The position numbers and the translations under genes were made by a program. A stretch of DNA of 64,000 nt, taken from the NCBI RefSeq assembly GCF_009017415.1, contig NC_092410.1, forward strand, positions 1,612,001 to 1,676,000. Direction: 5' to 3'. The DNA is from Aspergillus flavus (Eukaryota > Ascomycota > Eurotiomycetes > Eurotiales > Aspergillaceae). Positions within the stretch are counted from its first letter, which is position 1. Each line of letters begins with the position of its first letter. Shown one piece after another: positions 23,564 to 34,300 of this stretch. The notes below the pieces were generated by a model. That model saw only the letters and a list, made by a program, of their open reading frames with translations, searched no databases and was not told the DNA's origin.

Positions 23564-25114
23564 ATGAGGCTCCGTATCCAGCTACTCTCTCGTTCAAACA
23601 CGCAAAGACGATCACCAATGGAGCCCACAAAGAAATACGATATAATCATAGCCGGGGCCGGCATGGCCGGTATCAATACGGCTTATCGCATCCAGACTAT
23701 ACTACCGAACTGCTCATATGCCGTTCTTGAAGCTCGAGGCGCTGCTGGTGGTACGTGGGACCTCTTTCGGTACCCTGGAGTCCGACTAGACACTGGCATC
23801 CACACATTTGGATTTCCGTGGCAGCCATACCACACCAGCAAGAATATGCTCGATGGTAGTTCCATCTTCGAATATATCAACAGCACTGCCAGGGCATATA
23901 AGATCGAGGATCACATTTTGTTTAACCATCGACTTAAAACCCTGAATTGGGATTCTCAGCAAAGCCAGTGGAATTTAACTGCGGCGTGTCAAGATCAGGA
24001 GCCTCGTTTCATTGCAAAATTCGTGATATTCGCGACGGGCTACTATGATTATGACCGGCCGCTCCCAGCAGAGATACCAGGCTTGAGCGACTATAAAGGA
24101 GTGGTCGTACATCCCCAATTCTGGCCAGAGAAGATCGATTATGCCGGGAAAAGGATCGCCGTCATTGGTAGCGGTTCTACCGCAATATCACTTGTTCCCA
24201 AGCTCGCAGAGACGGCATCTGCTGTAACAATGATCCAGCGAAGTCCAAGCTACATTGTATCTCTTCCGAATGGAAGTGGGGATTCATGGATGAATCGACT
24301 GCTGCCTGTTATGGTATTACACAAACTCAGGCGCTATGTGTGGATGGCAGTCATGCTAGGAGCCTATAACTTCTGTCGGACTTTTCCGCAATCTGCAAGA
24401 AGTATTGTGCTGTGGCTGACAGCCAAACAACTTCCTGACCATGTTCCCCTGTCGCCTCATTTCGAACCCAGATATAAAGTGTGGGATGAGCGTCTATTAG
24501 CATGTCCCGACGGGGATTTCTTCCAAAGTCTGCACACCAACAAAGTCAACATTGAGACGGCGAACATTCAAACAGTCACCGAGAGCGCTGTTATTCTCGA
24601 CAACGGCAGGACCGTCGACGCAGATATCATTGTAACCGCTACAGGTCTTAAAATGCAAGTGGGGGGTGGAACCCATTTCGAATTGGACAACGCCCCCTGT
24701 AATACTGCTGATAAAGTCATGTGGAAAGGCATGATGCAGCAAGATATTCCGAACTCCTTTTTTGTGCTGGGGCATCTGACTGATGCGTCATGGACGCTTG
24801 GAGCAGACGCCACTGCTCTATTCATCTGTCGGATGATAAAACATATGGAGAAAGAGAATATTCGGGCGGCCACACCTCGCCTGCACGGCTCGGCAGGTCA
24901 GCCTCGTCAGCTTTGGAACTTAAGCTCTAACTACATGCTGAGGGAACAAGGGAATGTACCCAGGGCGGGAGAAATACCACCATGGCAGCCTCGGACAAAC
25001 TACATACTGGACTCTTTGGACGCTCGGTATGTATCCTTTGACACATGTATGGAGTTTTCAGGAGAGTATCGAGATGATGTGGGTAGCATGACCGAAATCA
25101 CGGAGGAGAAATAG
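23564..25114 (+). CDS. FAD-dependent monooxygenase, Baeyer-Villiger type
   Basis: A flavoprotein monooxygenase using FAD and NAD(P)H to oxidise a ketone or a related small molecule. It is a single exon of 516 aa from the first ATG, or 498 aa from the ATG at 23618 (MEPTKKYDIII), which fits homologous N-termini better. The FAD Rossmann motif is GAGMAGINTAYR; a second, NADPH-type motif is VIGSGSTAISLVPK. The ATG motif of flavin monooxygenases appears as FATGYYDY. The BVMO fingerprint F-x-G-x-x-x-H-x-x-x-W is present as YKGVVVHPQFW, with Tyr for Phe. A hydrophobic patch (residues near 265-290) may bind membrane or a lipophilic substrate. No terpene cyclase, PKS or P450 lies beside it, so it looks like a stand-alone enzyme, and the substrate cannot be inferred. 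Confidence 0.88.
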   Translation: MRLRIQLLSRSNTQRRSPMEPTKKYDIIIAGAGMAGINTAYRIQTILPNCSYAVLEARGAAGGTWDLFRYPGVRLDTGIHTFGFPWQPYHTSKNMLDGSSIFEYINSTARAYKIEDHILFNHRLKTLNWDSQQSQWNLTAACQDQEPRFIAKFVIFATGYYDYDRPLPAEIPGLSDYKGVVVHPQFWPEKIDYAGKRIAVIGSGSTAISLVPKLAETASAVTMIQRSPSYIVSLPNGSGDSWMNRLLPVMVLHKLRRYVWMAVMLGAYNFCRTFPQSARSIVLWLTAKQLPDHVPLSPHFEPRYKVWDERLLACPDGDFFQSLHTNKVNIETANIQTVTESAVILDNGRTVDADIIVTATGLKMQVGGGTHFELDNAPCNTADKVMWKGMMQQDIPNSFFVLGHLTDASWTLGADATALFICRMIKHMEKENIRAATPRLHGSAGQPRQLWNLSSNYMLREQGNVPRAGEIPPWQPRTNYILDSLDARYVSFDTCMEFSGEYRDDVGSMTEITEEK

Positions 25115-25667
25115 ACATTACCATGCTGCTTTCTCGCACCATAGAGGCAGAACACCTTCTAGTTTGTGCCCTTCCTCGTTCCTAGACATGGCATATATAG
25201 TCGTGGCAGTATGAAATCGTTTTCTAAGTTGGATTCAAGTGATACACATGCTTTGTCCCGTAGTGACAGCTTCGTAGACAGTATAGGATATGATAGAAGC
25301 TATTCAACTTCCGTGTGTCGATTCTCTGACTCCCACAGCTTGACATGGTTGCTAGTCGATCTGGCTGGCCTGAGCTCCATCAAGTCCGCATTCAAGTCCT
25401 GGTAATGGAAAAAGAATGGATGTGCTCCGATCTGAGAAGGCCATGTGCGCATGACCACCTTAGGCAGGCCTAGCGCCAGTTCTTTGTTCTACCTAGTATA
25501 AATAATCCTTCTCTGCCTATTTCTATACACCTTCTAACAAGCGAATACGCCATTTATTTCTTGATACATCATCGTTTTGACAAGCTTTCCTCACCTACGC
25601 TTTCATTTTACACGTCAACCCTACATTCATTGTGGTTTCACCATCTAACTATCCATCTAGCATCGAA
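25115..25667. other. Intergenic with TATA-like box
   Basis: No gene is seen. The sequence tagtataaataat at about 25495-25507 lies 160 nt upstream of the next start and looks like a TATA element. Confidence 0.4.
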
Positions 25668-26779
25668 ATGTCTTCCTCGTCACCCAACGACCAACCCCCA
25701 GCGTCTGCACAAACCATGTTCTGTCCAAATGCATTCCAAAAAGAGCAGATGCCATTATTCAAAGGCAATCAAGTTCCTAGATACCTCTTCCGTATCGTTG
25801 CGCCGCAGTCTGCGGGAAGCACAACCACATCCAAAGTCAAGTCCCCAGCGACAACGAACTCTGACAGCGACAAATTTAGAAGACCTCTTTCAACTCGATC
25901 CTATAATAGCTGCCGATCGTCTGAATCAACACCTCAGATGGATGAGTGGACATGAGCAGCGTTGTAACCTCATGAGCTGGACCAGTTCTCTGCTTTTTGC
26001 ATTGCAATATGGTCTGTATCGACACTCTATGGACAGAGGTGAACCCCAACTAGAGGAGATCTCACTCTTCATTATCGACACACGTGGCTTTCCAGAGGGA
26101 ACGTTCGTCCAAGACCTGGAGATTATGAGGGTCTTCGAGACTTATCATAATGGTTTGAAAAACTTCGGGAAGCTCCGTGGCGGCGAATATTACTTTGGCG
26201 AATACCTTACACAGGGAGAACTGGATATAGAGGGGAGATGTGTCAAAGTCTCTTTGCAGAGGATGATAGATCTTGGGTTATTCGAGTTGCACTCTGGACT
26301 AGGGAACAGGGACGGATGGAATAGATGGGCCAGGCGGGTTACGGAGCTACGTCTGGACTTCCAAACAGGTAGCCCTAACCCGACAACTCGCTCTGTGGTC
26401 CGAAAAGCGATAACACTGGCGCAAAGCTGCTTTGGGGACCGGTGGGCTGCCCCACTTGCCGCCATGTTGCTCGCACTGCAGCCCAGAGAACAGAATGACG
26501 CTATAATCATCGCAGGCTTTTCTGCCATGTTTTCGCGTGAGTGTCGCTTGGATATCTGGTTGAATCTCCTTACTAATTATTTCAGCCGTGGAGATAGCAG
26601 GGCTTTCTCTTAAGGATATAGAGATTGGCGATCTACGGCTTCCGGAGGGCGAACAATTTGGGAGGCTTATTAACAGCATACACCGCGCGTTTACTGACCC
26701 TGATATCGACTTGGTGCTGAATTCGTTCACGAGATTAGAGTCAGCACCCCCACACAGCTTCATATTTGATATCCCCTAG
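25668..26779 (+). pseudogene. Fungal-specific (DUF7587-like) gene with a frame break
   Basis: The N-terminal frame starts at 25668 (MSSSSPNDQPPASAQTMF) and carries the conserved-looking VPRYLFRIVAPQSAG. The continuation (LEDLFQLDPIIAADRLNQHL, then LMSWTSSLLFALQYGLYRH) is in a different frame, reached by skipping one base near 25880, at the AAA run of gacaaattta. No intron of workable length bridges the two. Downstream, an intron at 26535-26585 (GTGAGT to TTTCAG) joins SAMFS to AVEIAGLSLKDIEIGDLRLP, and the frame ends at 26779. The order RYLFR, then NLMSWTSSLLFALQ, is what I remember of the fungal family catalogued as DUF7587; the number is from memory. Either the gene is recently inactivated or the assembly carries a one-base error. 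No function is known. Confidence 0.65.
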
Positions 26780-27195
26780 CTAATATGTTTTTCTCTGAGC
26801 AGGATATCAGAGTGAATCTTTAAATGCAGCTAGTGGCAATATGTTCATTATTCGACACGCTACCACCACGTCTGAACCTTGGATTGGTGCTCTGAGGTGA
26901 GAACGGAGCTTTAATAATACAGATTCCGTCTTATATCAGTAATGAACAATTAAGTTACCTATGATTTAACCACTTTAGGGTAAGCTAGTATATACTGCCC
27001 TAGATTGTAAGGGGCTCCGTCCATTCAGTTGCCCGTAAGGCCCAAATATAGCCGAGCATCTTGAAACCACTCTACTTGTATAGTAGCTAAAGAATCGAGC
27101 CATACAGAAACGTGGAATCCTTATTTTGAACTTGATCATTCGTATATATGCATCATAAGAGATAAGGCTAATAGCTATCTCACCAACCAAATCAT
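26780..27195. other. Convergent spacer, no gene seen
   Basis: 416 nt between two convergent genes; AT-rich, with no recognised RNA gene or repeat. Confidence 0.4.
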
Positions 27196-30100
27196 TCACA
27201 AAATCGTAATCTCATCCTCACCCGTCAAAGGCACATCAACATGCTTGACCAACTTCTTATTCTCCGCATCATACTCCACATCATCACCCTCGGGCTTACT
27301 CTCCACACCCAAAACAGTGATAGTCTCAATACCAACCCCAGCATCATACTCAAACGAGCCACTCATGGTAAGCTTGCCATTCTCATAGACAAAGTCAATC
27401 TCAGACACAGTATCCTGCACAACCGACACTCCATCATCAAGATAAAGCGAACCCTCAGCACGACCATCCAAGCCTGGTGCAACAACAATGTTGAAACCCT
27501 TCTGCCGTAAAGCGGTGGTGGTGTTTGCGCTCTCGATACGCTGGGGATAGACGATACCACCCTTATAGTGGATGGTGATGTCCGTGTAGTCGATATTATC
27601 GAGGGAGACGTATTCACCCTGGCCGCGGACGGGCTTGCCGGTGCCCCATTCGTAGAAGATGTCGTCGGGGAGGTAGAAGGTGACGCTTGTGCTGTTTTCT
27701 TCTGTGACGGGGGAAACGAGGATGCCGTCTCCGTAGAAGAATTGGAGGTCGATGGGGTAGGTGTTGGGGTCGTTGGGGTAGTTGAAGAACAGGGGGTTTA
27801 GGGCAGGTGTACCGGTTTGGTTCTGTTTGTAGATGGCTGTGTAGATGTAGTCCACTGGGTATTGTTAGTAGGTTGTCAACTTGGTTGTTTTAGAGGAAGA
27901 CTTGGGGTGGCTTACGGAGCTGGTATCTGATGGAGATTCCGTTGCGAGCGGCTTGAGCTACTGTGGGCCAGCGGTAGAATTCTTGCGAGTTCGCGTAGAT
28001 CTCGGCGTGGTTGCGGAAGAATGTGTAGAAGGAGCCGAGGGTTGCCCATCTATTGATTTGTATTAGCCTGGGAGGTGGCCGCTATATGAAGGGTCTGTTC
28101 GTAAAGCTCTTACCTGGCACAGAGTGTCTCCGTGACATTACCACCGAAGCCACAAACGTCAGGACCCACAACGGGGATCTGGTACAAGGACGCGAACTGC
28201 AGGATCTGGCTGATCGAGAGCTGGTACCAAAGCCAGCCGGATACATTATCTGAAGAATAGTTAGCATGCTATTGTTTCCGGTACTATTGTCAATCTTGTA
28301 GTGATCTTACCTCCTAGCCAGTGGGACACATCCTTTCCAGAGCCAGCAAAGGTGCTCCTGGTAATGACCAAAGCCCGATCATCCGGACGCCTGGCGCGCA
28401 TAGCATTATGGGAATGCGAGGACATCATAGCGCCGTAAAGGTTGTGGGTATCATACTGGACGTATCCACCACTCTGCACCAGATCCGTGTCGGCAGTGCT
28501 GTCGGCAAGCGTGGGACCGGCGCCGTTCTGGATCATGTACGGCGGCCTGATGAGATGACGGTTGGGAAGACCCTTGCACTCGTTGGGGCCACAACCAGAA
28601 CCGGTCTGTTTGCCGTGTTGCCAGCCAGCACGCGCGTCGAACTTGCCCTTGGGGGACTTCCAGTGACCGGCGCCGAGGTTGCGGCGGGACTGCGAGCGTT
28701 GACGTTTGACAACAGCAGCAGTTGAGCGCTTTTCAGTCGCGTTGCCCTGAACCCAGTTTGGTTGAAGGCTGGCCGGGAATCCAGGGATAGGAGCATCGGG
28801 GCCGTCTCTGACTGCTGGCGCCGCGGGAGGGTCACCATCCACCTCGGCGAAGTTCTCGGGGGTGGTGTTGTTGCCAGGGTATGGGCGGTTGTAGAAGTTT
28901 GCGGGCTCGTTCATGTCGATCCATAGAGCATCAATGTCTGGGCCATTGGTTCCGTCGAAGAAGGCCAGGAACTGCTCACTCCAGTACTGCTGAGAGTCAG
29001 GGTGGAACCAATCCGGGAAGTGACTCGGGCCAGCCCAGACGACACCCTGATATTCAGAGCCATTGTTCTCCTTCATGAAAATGTCATATTTGAGACCTTC
29101 ATCAAGCGCCGGGTTAGACTCCTTGTAATACACGGCGGGATCGACCATGACGATGTAATGCTGGTCCCTCGCATGGATGGTGTCCACAAGGTCTTTGTAC
29201 AGATCGGCCGGGAACCGTTCTGGGTCAATGGTGAAGATGCGACGACGGTCCATGTAGTCGATATCAGTCCAGATCGTCTCGAGAGGAATGTTGTTGGTGG
29301 AGTAGTTGGCGACGACAGCGGCAACCTCGTAGACGTCTTGGTAGCCGTACTTGCATTGGTGGTAACCAAGTCCCCAATAAGGAGTCATCAACGGGGTCTG
29401 AGTGATTTCAGCGTACTGGATGGCCACGTCACGTGGGGTAGGTCCGGCAATAAAGTAGAAATCAAGAACACCGCCAATGATGTTGTACTCAAGGAACTGG
29501 GTGGAGTTGTTGTCGATGAAGATATCCATTCCGTTAGAGTTGAGCAGGAACACTCCGTGAGTCCCGGTCTGCCTGTGGTCAAAGTAGATCGGATGAGCAC
29601 CGTACAGGTTCTCGCCTTGGGGTGTTCCGTAAGCATCACGGGTGTAGATGGTCCGGGTGTAGTTGGTCGTGTTGAGCATGAATGCATCACTGTGCTCACC
29701 CAGACCGTACAGATGCGGGTTCTGCGGAAGGTGTGTCTTCAGGTAGACATATTGGCTCTCGAACACCAGCTTGTTGCCGGTGGTGTCGAAGAGCACTTCA
29801 CCGGTATCAGTTCGAGACACCGTGAACGAGAAGGGGTCGGCCTGGAAGTCAAACTTGAGCTTGCTGTCCTTCGGGGAGCACCATTCGCCAAATCCCGGAC
29901 GCGGGAAGACACTGTCTGGAACCTGGTAGACAGTGTTGTTGGTGTCCAAGATCTTGACGTGGAGTCGATCGCTGGTCTGATACTCGACTTCGAGCTTCAA
30001 GTCCGGGAGATCAGTGCCGAAGACGTTGCATGCCGGACCTGCGAGAGTCAGGTCCGCATAAAAGCCAGACCGAGTCTGCCAGTGCTTGGTGGCCTTGTAT

Positions 30101-30234
30101 CCCGGGCATCCAGAAAGATCCTTCACGTATAGGTCATCGCCGGGGCCATCGAGATCCTCCACGCCATCCTTGCTCTGGGCAAAGACGGAGCCACTGAGGG
30201 CTGCAGCCGAGGTCAGCAGCTTCTTAAGATGCAT
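27196..30234 (-). CDS. agdB: Secreted GH31 alpha-glucosidase, AgdB-like
   Basis: Hydrolyses terminal alpha-glucosidic bonds of malto- and isomalto-oligosaccharides outside the cell and may also transglycosylate. Exons on the minus strand are 30234-28311, 28249-28114, 28049-27916 and 27854-27196, giving 950 aa, the size of Aspergillus AgdB proteins. A signal peptide ([19 protein letters not shown]) is followed by the GH31 N-terminal beta-sandwich. The catalytic barrel has the nucleophile motif [10 protein letters not shown] (Asp in WIDMNE), a long basic insertion (residues about 520-590), the [17 protein letters not shown] motif, and [10 protein letters not shown] carrying the acid/base region. 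N-glycosylation sequons are frequent (NNTT, NATE, NYST). The distal beta-domains end at EDEITIL. The upstream region has three AmyR-type sites, fitting starch/maltose induction. The gene symbol is by resemblance to A. nidulans/A. niger AgdB. Confidence 0.92.
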
Positions 30235-30422
30235 GGTGAATGAAGCCTGGGGAAGAGCAAATCGATGACCTCCTTCGGGCCTTATATAACTTCACTCCTC
30301 TCTTTGCCAAGACCCCGTCCTTGGCTTCCGGAAATGGGCAACTGACGCTACATCAGCTCTCCAGCTATTTCACACGCTCTTGGATCCACCGCTGGACCCA
30401 TCACGGCCCTTGGCAAGGGTTC

Positions 30423-30436
30423 CGGCCGCTACTCGG
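30423..30436. promoter_or_regulatory. AmyR-type CGG-N8-CGG site 1
   Basis: The + strand reads CGG-CCGCTACT-CGG, about 190 nt upstream of the alpha-glucosidase ATG. AmyR, the Zn2Cys6 activator of starch genes, recognises CGGN8(C/A)GG direct repeats in either orientation. Confidence 0.6.
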
Positions 30437-30554
30437 CCCCCGAGAATTTACAGTATGGGCAGACATAGCTTCCACGCCTAGAAGAAAACCAACAAGCGAT
30501 CCGATCTCCCGGGAGCTCAGTCGGCAAAAACAGCGCGATGCTTGGTCTGGTTCT

Positions 30555-30568
30555 CCGGCAAATGCCCG
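30555..30568 (-). promoter_or_regulatory. AmyR-type CGG-N8-CGG site 2
   Basis: The + strand reads CCG-GCAAATGC-CCG, so the gene strand reads CGG-GCATTTGC-CGG, about 320 nt upstream of the ATG. The AT-rich spacer core resembles site 3. Confidence 0.65.
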
Positions 30569-30640
30569 AGAACCAGACAACCCTGCTCACTCCACTCCAC
30601 AACGCCCGGCGACGATCGTTGCGATCCTTGTCTAGCTCCC

Positions 30641-30654
30641 CCGGTAAATGTCCG
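30641..30654 (-). promoter_or_regulatory. AmyR-type CGG-N8-CGG site 3
   Basis: The + strand reads CCG-GTAAATGT-CCG, so the gene strand reads CGG-ACATTTAC-CGG, about 405 nt upstream of the ATG. Confidence 0.65.
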
Positions 30655-31358
30655 GGCTGGGCCTTCCCCAGCTCTCTGGTTGGTCAATGCTGCATGCGGA
30701 GGAAGCTATTAGTTTAATGCATCAGACGGGCCAATGGGCGCTGAATTTTCCCCGGACCTGCTCCACAGCTGGAGTGCGCTTTTTCTTCCCTCGACGGCCA
30801 TTGCCGACGGCATTGGGGTTTGCCTGCTCTATCGGGATAATTCAACGGTGATAATGTCGGGGTCAGGGCCAAGCCTGGTACGGAGACATAGCAAGTAATG
30901 ATGCAATAGGTCCGGTGGCTGTGCTATATCCTCCATGGCTCACCCCCGAATGGCTTCACATTTACGAAGTTGGTAACTGAGTGGGGCCCCGCAATGGACG
31001 GCCAACTCCCCACAGACAACCTGGATTTGCCGAGGGAGATGTCGACTGGCTTGGCACTGGCCAGGAAAACATCCAACAAATCCTTGATTTTTCTCTTCCT
31101 GAATCCCGACTCTCAACGGGCTTTCACAATGTGGATGCTAAATATGGCAGTTGGTAGGGCTATACCCCTGAATAGCAGATCACCTAGATACGAGATGATT
31201 CCCTGACCATGTGTATGTTAGTGTTGCTGCGTAAGAGTCAGATCACATATTTATAGCAAATCGAGGCATTGATTAGAAAACGGCATAGGCTACTAACAAT
31301 TATATATAGCTGAGCTTTGTCATCGGCCCCTTCTTGTATCTCAAAGGTAATGATATTA

Positions 31359-34300
31359 TTAGACCAGCTTTATGTCCTGATACTGTGCAGATTGCTTTAT
31401 ATATTCCCCATGCATCATGCCATCAATATAGCATTCCCCTATCACCTCGTAGTGATCGCGGAGAGTTTCTTTTTCGCGTAGTATAAAAGGTACCCTGCCA
31501 CTCCGGAAGACAGCAATTCTATCACCCACACGAGTCTTTGCCGGAACAATGCCAACTTTCCCCATTACCGTGCAGCAGGCAATGGCAGGTGAGAAGAGAT
31601 CCGCAAATTCAGAGGCAATGGCGATGTACGCTTGGGTCACCCCGGGAAAACCGGCAATATTAGGATCTGCATGATGTGAATAATCTATCCTATCTTGACA
31701 TAAAGTGCGCTCCTCTTCAGGCACCATATCGGAGTCGCCAATGGGCAGTCTCCGTTTAACAATGGCAGCCTCCTCTCGAGTAAGCTTTGGAAGATATCCG
31801 TCGACCATGGTAGAAATTTCCTGAAGGTATGCTGGAAATCCGCTTGTGTACGATGGACACACGCCTACCCGTGATACACGATCCACCAGGTGTCCTCGGA
31901 GGGATAGAACCTTTTCAAGGCCTAGCTGGCCGCCCTCCAGGAACCTGGTGGCTGCAGTAAATCTATGGGGTTTGGTTTTGCATTTCCATTTCGATAGAGT
32001 CCTCGGGTAGGGTGCTGATGTCCAATCTGGGACCCAGGATGGAAATCTGGGATCCGAGGAGCGTCCACTTCTGTACAGCAGTTCCATCACATGGCCATTC
32101 TTCACGAATGTGCAGGCGTATCGCCATATAATATCTTCCAGAGGAGCTTTGTAATCTGGACCGAGCTCTTCACAATTGTCACTGGCTAAATTCAGCAGTG
32201 CAAACAGTTTATCCCGCCTTCGGGTCGCCTCGGTCAACTGGAAGTGCTCAAATAACGATAGTAGTGGATATCTTGCTTCAAAATCTCCATTCTCCCGGCA
32301 TTCCTTCCGGAATTTGGCGAGTCGCAGGACAGAGCCTGCGGAACTCCCTCGAGAAAGCACTAAGTCTGAGCTACATTGCTTCGCATAGTCAAAGCATAGC
32401 CTGACTATATCACAGAACTGGCCCCATGGAACCGACTCTTTGCCGCACAAGACCATGATATCTCTCGCTAGAACAATTTCTTGGACGATCCAAATCCGCC
32501 GGAACCATTTGCGTTCAAGCAACCTGCCTAGGTTATTCCAGAATGTCCTTCCGAGGGGCGGGATATCTTGGTATCTGTTCGCAGAAGGCATAGTGGGCTC
32601 CAGCCTCTGCTTTGCAATCTGCTTTATGGTCTCTATAACTTCACAACTCCCATCTTCCTCTTCACCGATCCACGCGTAGACACGTGTGGCCGACCTAAAA
32701 ATATCTGGCATCATGGATATCTGGGCTGCCTTCTCAATATCATCCTTCTGGTTGATGCAGATCGCGTCTACCCAGAGCCAAATTGCCTCTTTATGCTTAC
32801 GCATTCGCATCAATGCCACATATAATGATGTTGTGATGGGAATATTCCCTTCCGTGGTGTGCAGCGTGAAGGGCTGAAGCGCACTTCCCCAGGTATAAGA
32901 AATAGCGTCATATTTCACCCGGTCTGTTATAGCTGCGATCATCAAATCCCCTCTAAGGTCTTCGATACCCGTTCCTGGCAGAAGATGAAGAAGCCTTATC
33001 TGTCTTGCGGGTTCCTTCAATGGCTTCCAGACGTACACATTGGATTTAACCGTGGAGCGCTGACCTGATATTGCCATCGCAGTATACAAAGATATCTGGG
33101 ACACGAAGCTATCAGGCTGCGGCGACTTCTTGTTTTGGAAGTCAATGAGCTCTATCCCAGGACGTGCGTCACTGTGTATATTCGCGACTAGGTTTGATGG
33201 GGTCTTTATCAGGAGCTCTTCCTCTTCAATCATATTCCATGGATCCACGAACATGCGGACCATAGGATCCTCATAGATATTCGAGACTCGTATGAGAATG
33301 TAGATGCGGTCTTGGTGCTGGGATGAGCCTTGTACCCGCCATTTACGTGCCTGTGGTCGTGCCTGTTAGCATGCATGTCGATCCAATTGGATAAAGATTT
33401 CCAGTGCAAGAGCCGTGGATAACAACTTTCCTTCAGCCCCAAAGGAGTTTAGCGAGAGGGAAAACCTGGACAAGAAAGAAGGGGGTAAATGGTGTAGGGG
33501 GATGCCATAAACTACCTACCATGTCGAAGTTGAGCATGTTCCAGGTGAAGGATGCAGATATATCATTCACCGTGGTCTGGACATCAATATGATAATCCGG
33601 GGGGAAGAATTTCCAATTTTCTGCCTGCTTAACCAACATTGTTATCAAAAAGTCGGTCATTGCTTGTCCCGCTCTGGCATCAATGTGAAAGCTTGACAAA
33701 GGAGAATCATTAGGCGCCGTGAAAGGGGCGTAGCCACGGCGACTTCGCAGGGGACTTGTCCAATGTTCTTCTGGATTATATGCGCTGCCAAGCACATGGC
33801 GGAGAAACTCAGAGACCTAACATATCCAGAAGAGATTAGTGGGCATTAACAGCAATATGCAATGAGATAAACGTACAAACACCTCTCCAAGAAACGCCGG
33901 CTCATAATCGATTAAGGTAGTAGAATTACGTGCTATGAATATAGTTTGCACCCCAATGTCAAGCACCTGCAGACGCGCAGGCAGTGTTGTCCGGCCTTTG
34001 ATATTTCTGCCGTCGAAATCAACTTCGGGTAATTCGTTCATGGTGGGACAAAATATTATGTGAGGCGTTGTTGGAGACTTCGGTACTCTATGTTGGTAAT
34101 GTGAGTCCGTAACCTGTGCGATACTCCTACCATCCTGGTGGTCCAGTTCCCAACTGCCGATAACAGATATTTGGTCCTCTGCGATTTCTCCAGAGGGCAC
34201 GTTACTGCAGCGGGAATATGTCTCTGAAACTGGGCTCCGACGTTCAGGCGATGACTGACTTGCACTAGTACTCTGGGCTGTTGACCGTTCTCTCCGGGGA

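Larger units (their letters stand above)
30235..31358. promoter_or_regulatory. Alpha-glucosidase promoter region
   Basis: About 1.1 kb upstream of the alpha-glucosidase start, with no gene seen. It is GC-richer than other spacers near the gene and contains three CGG-N8-CGG elements (listed separately) and a CCAAT box (gccaatg at about 30729). The gene strand also carries TATATAAGG (complement of ccttatataa at 30279-30288), about 50 nt from the ATG, a good TATA element. Confidence 0.6.

Noticed and set aside
29002..30132. 376-aa open frame on the + strand
   Set aside because: Antisense shadow of the GH31 alpha-glucosidase exon, whose minus-strand protein is clearly real.
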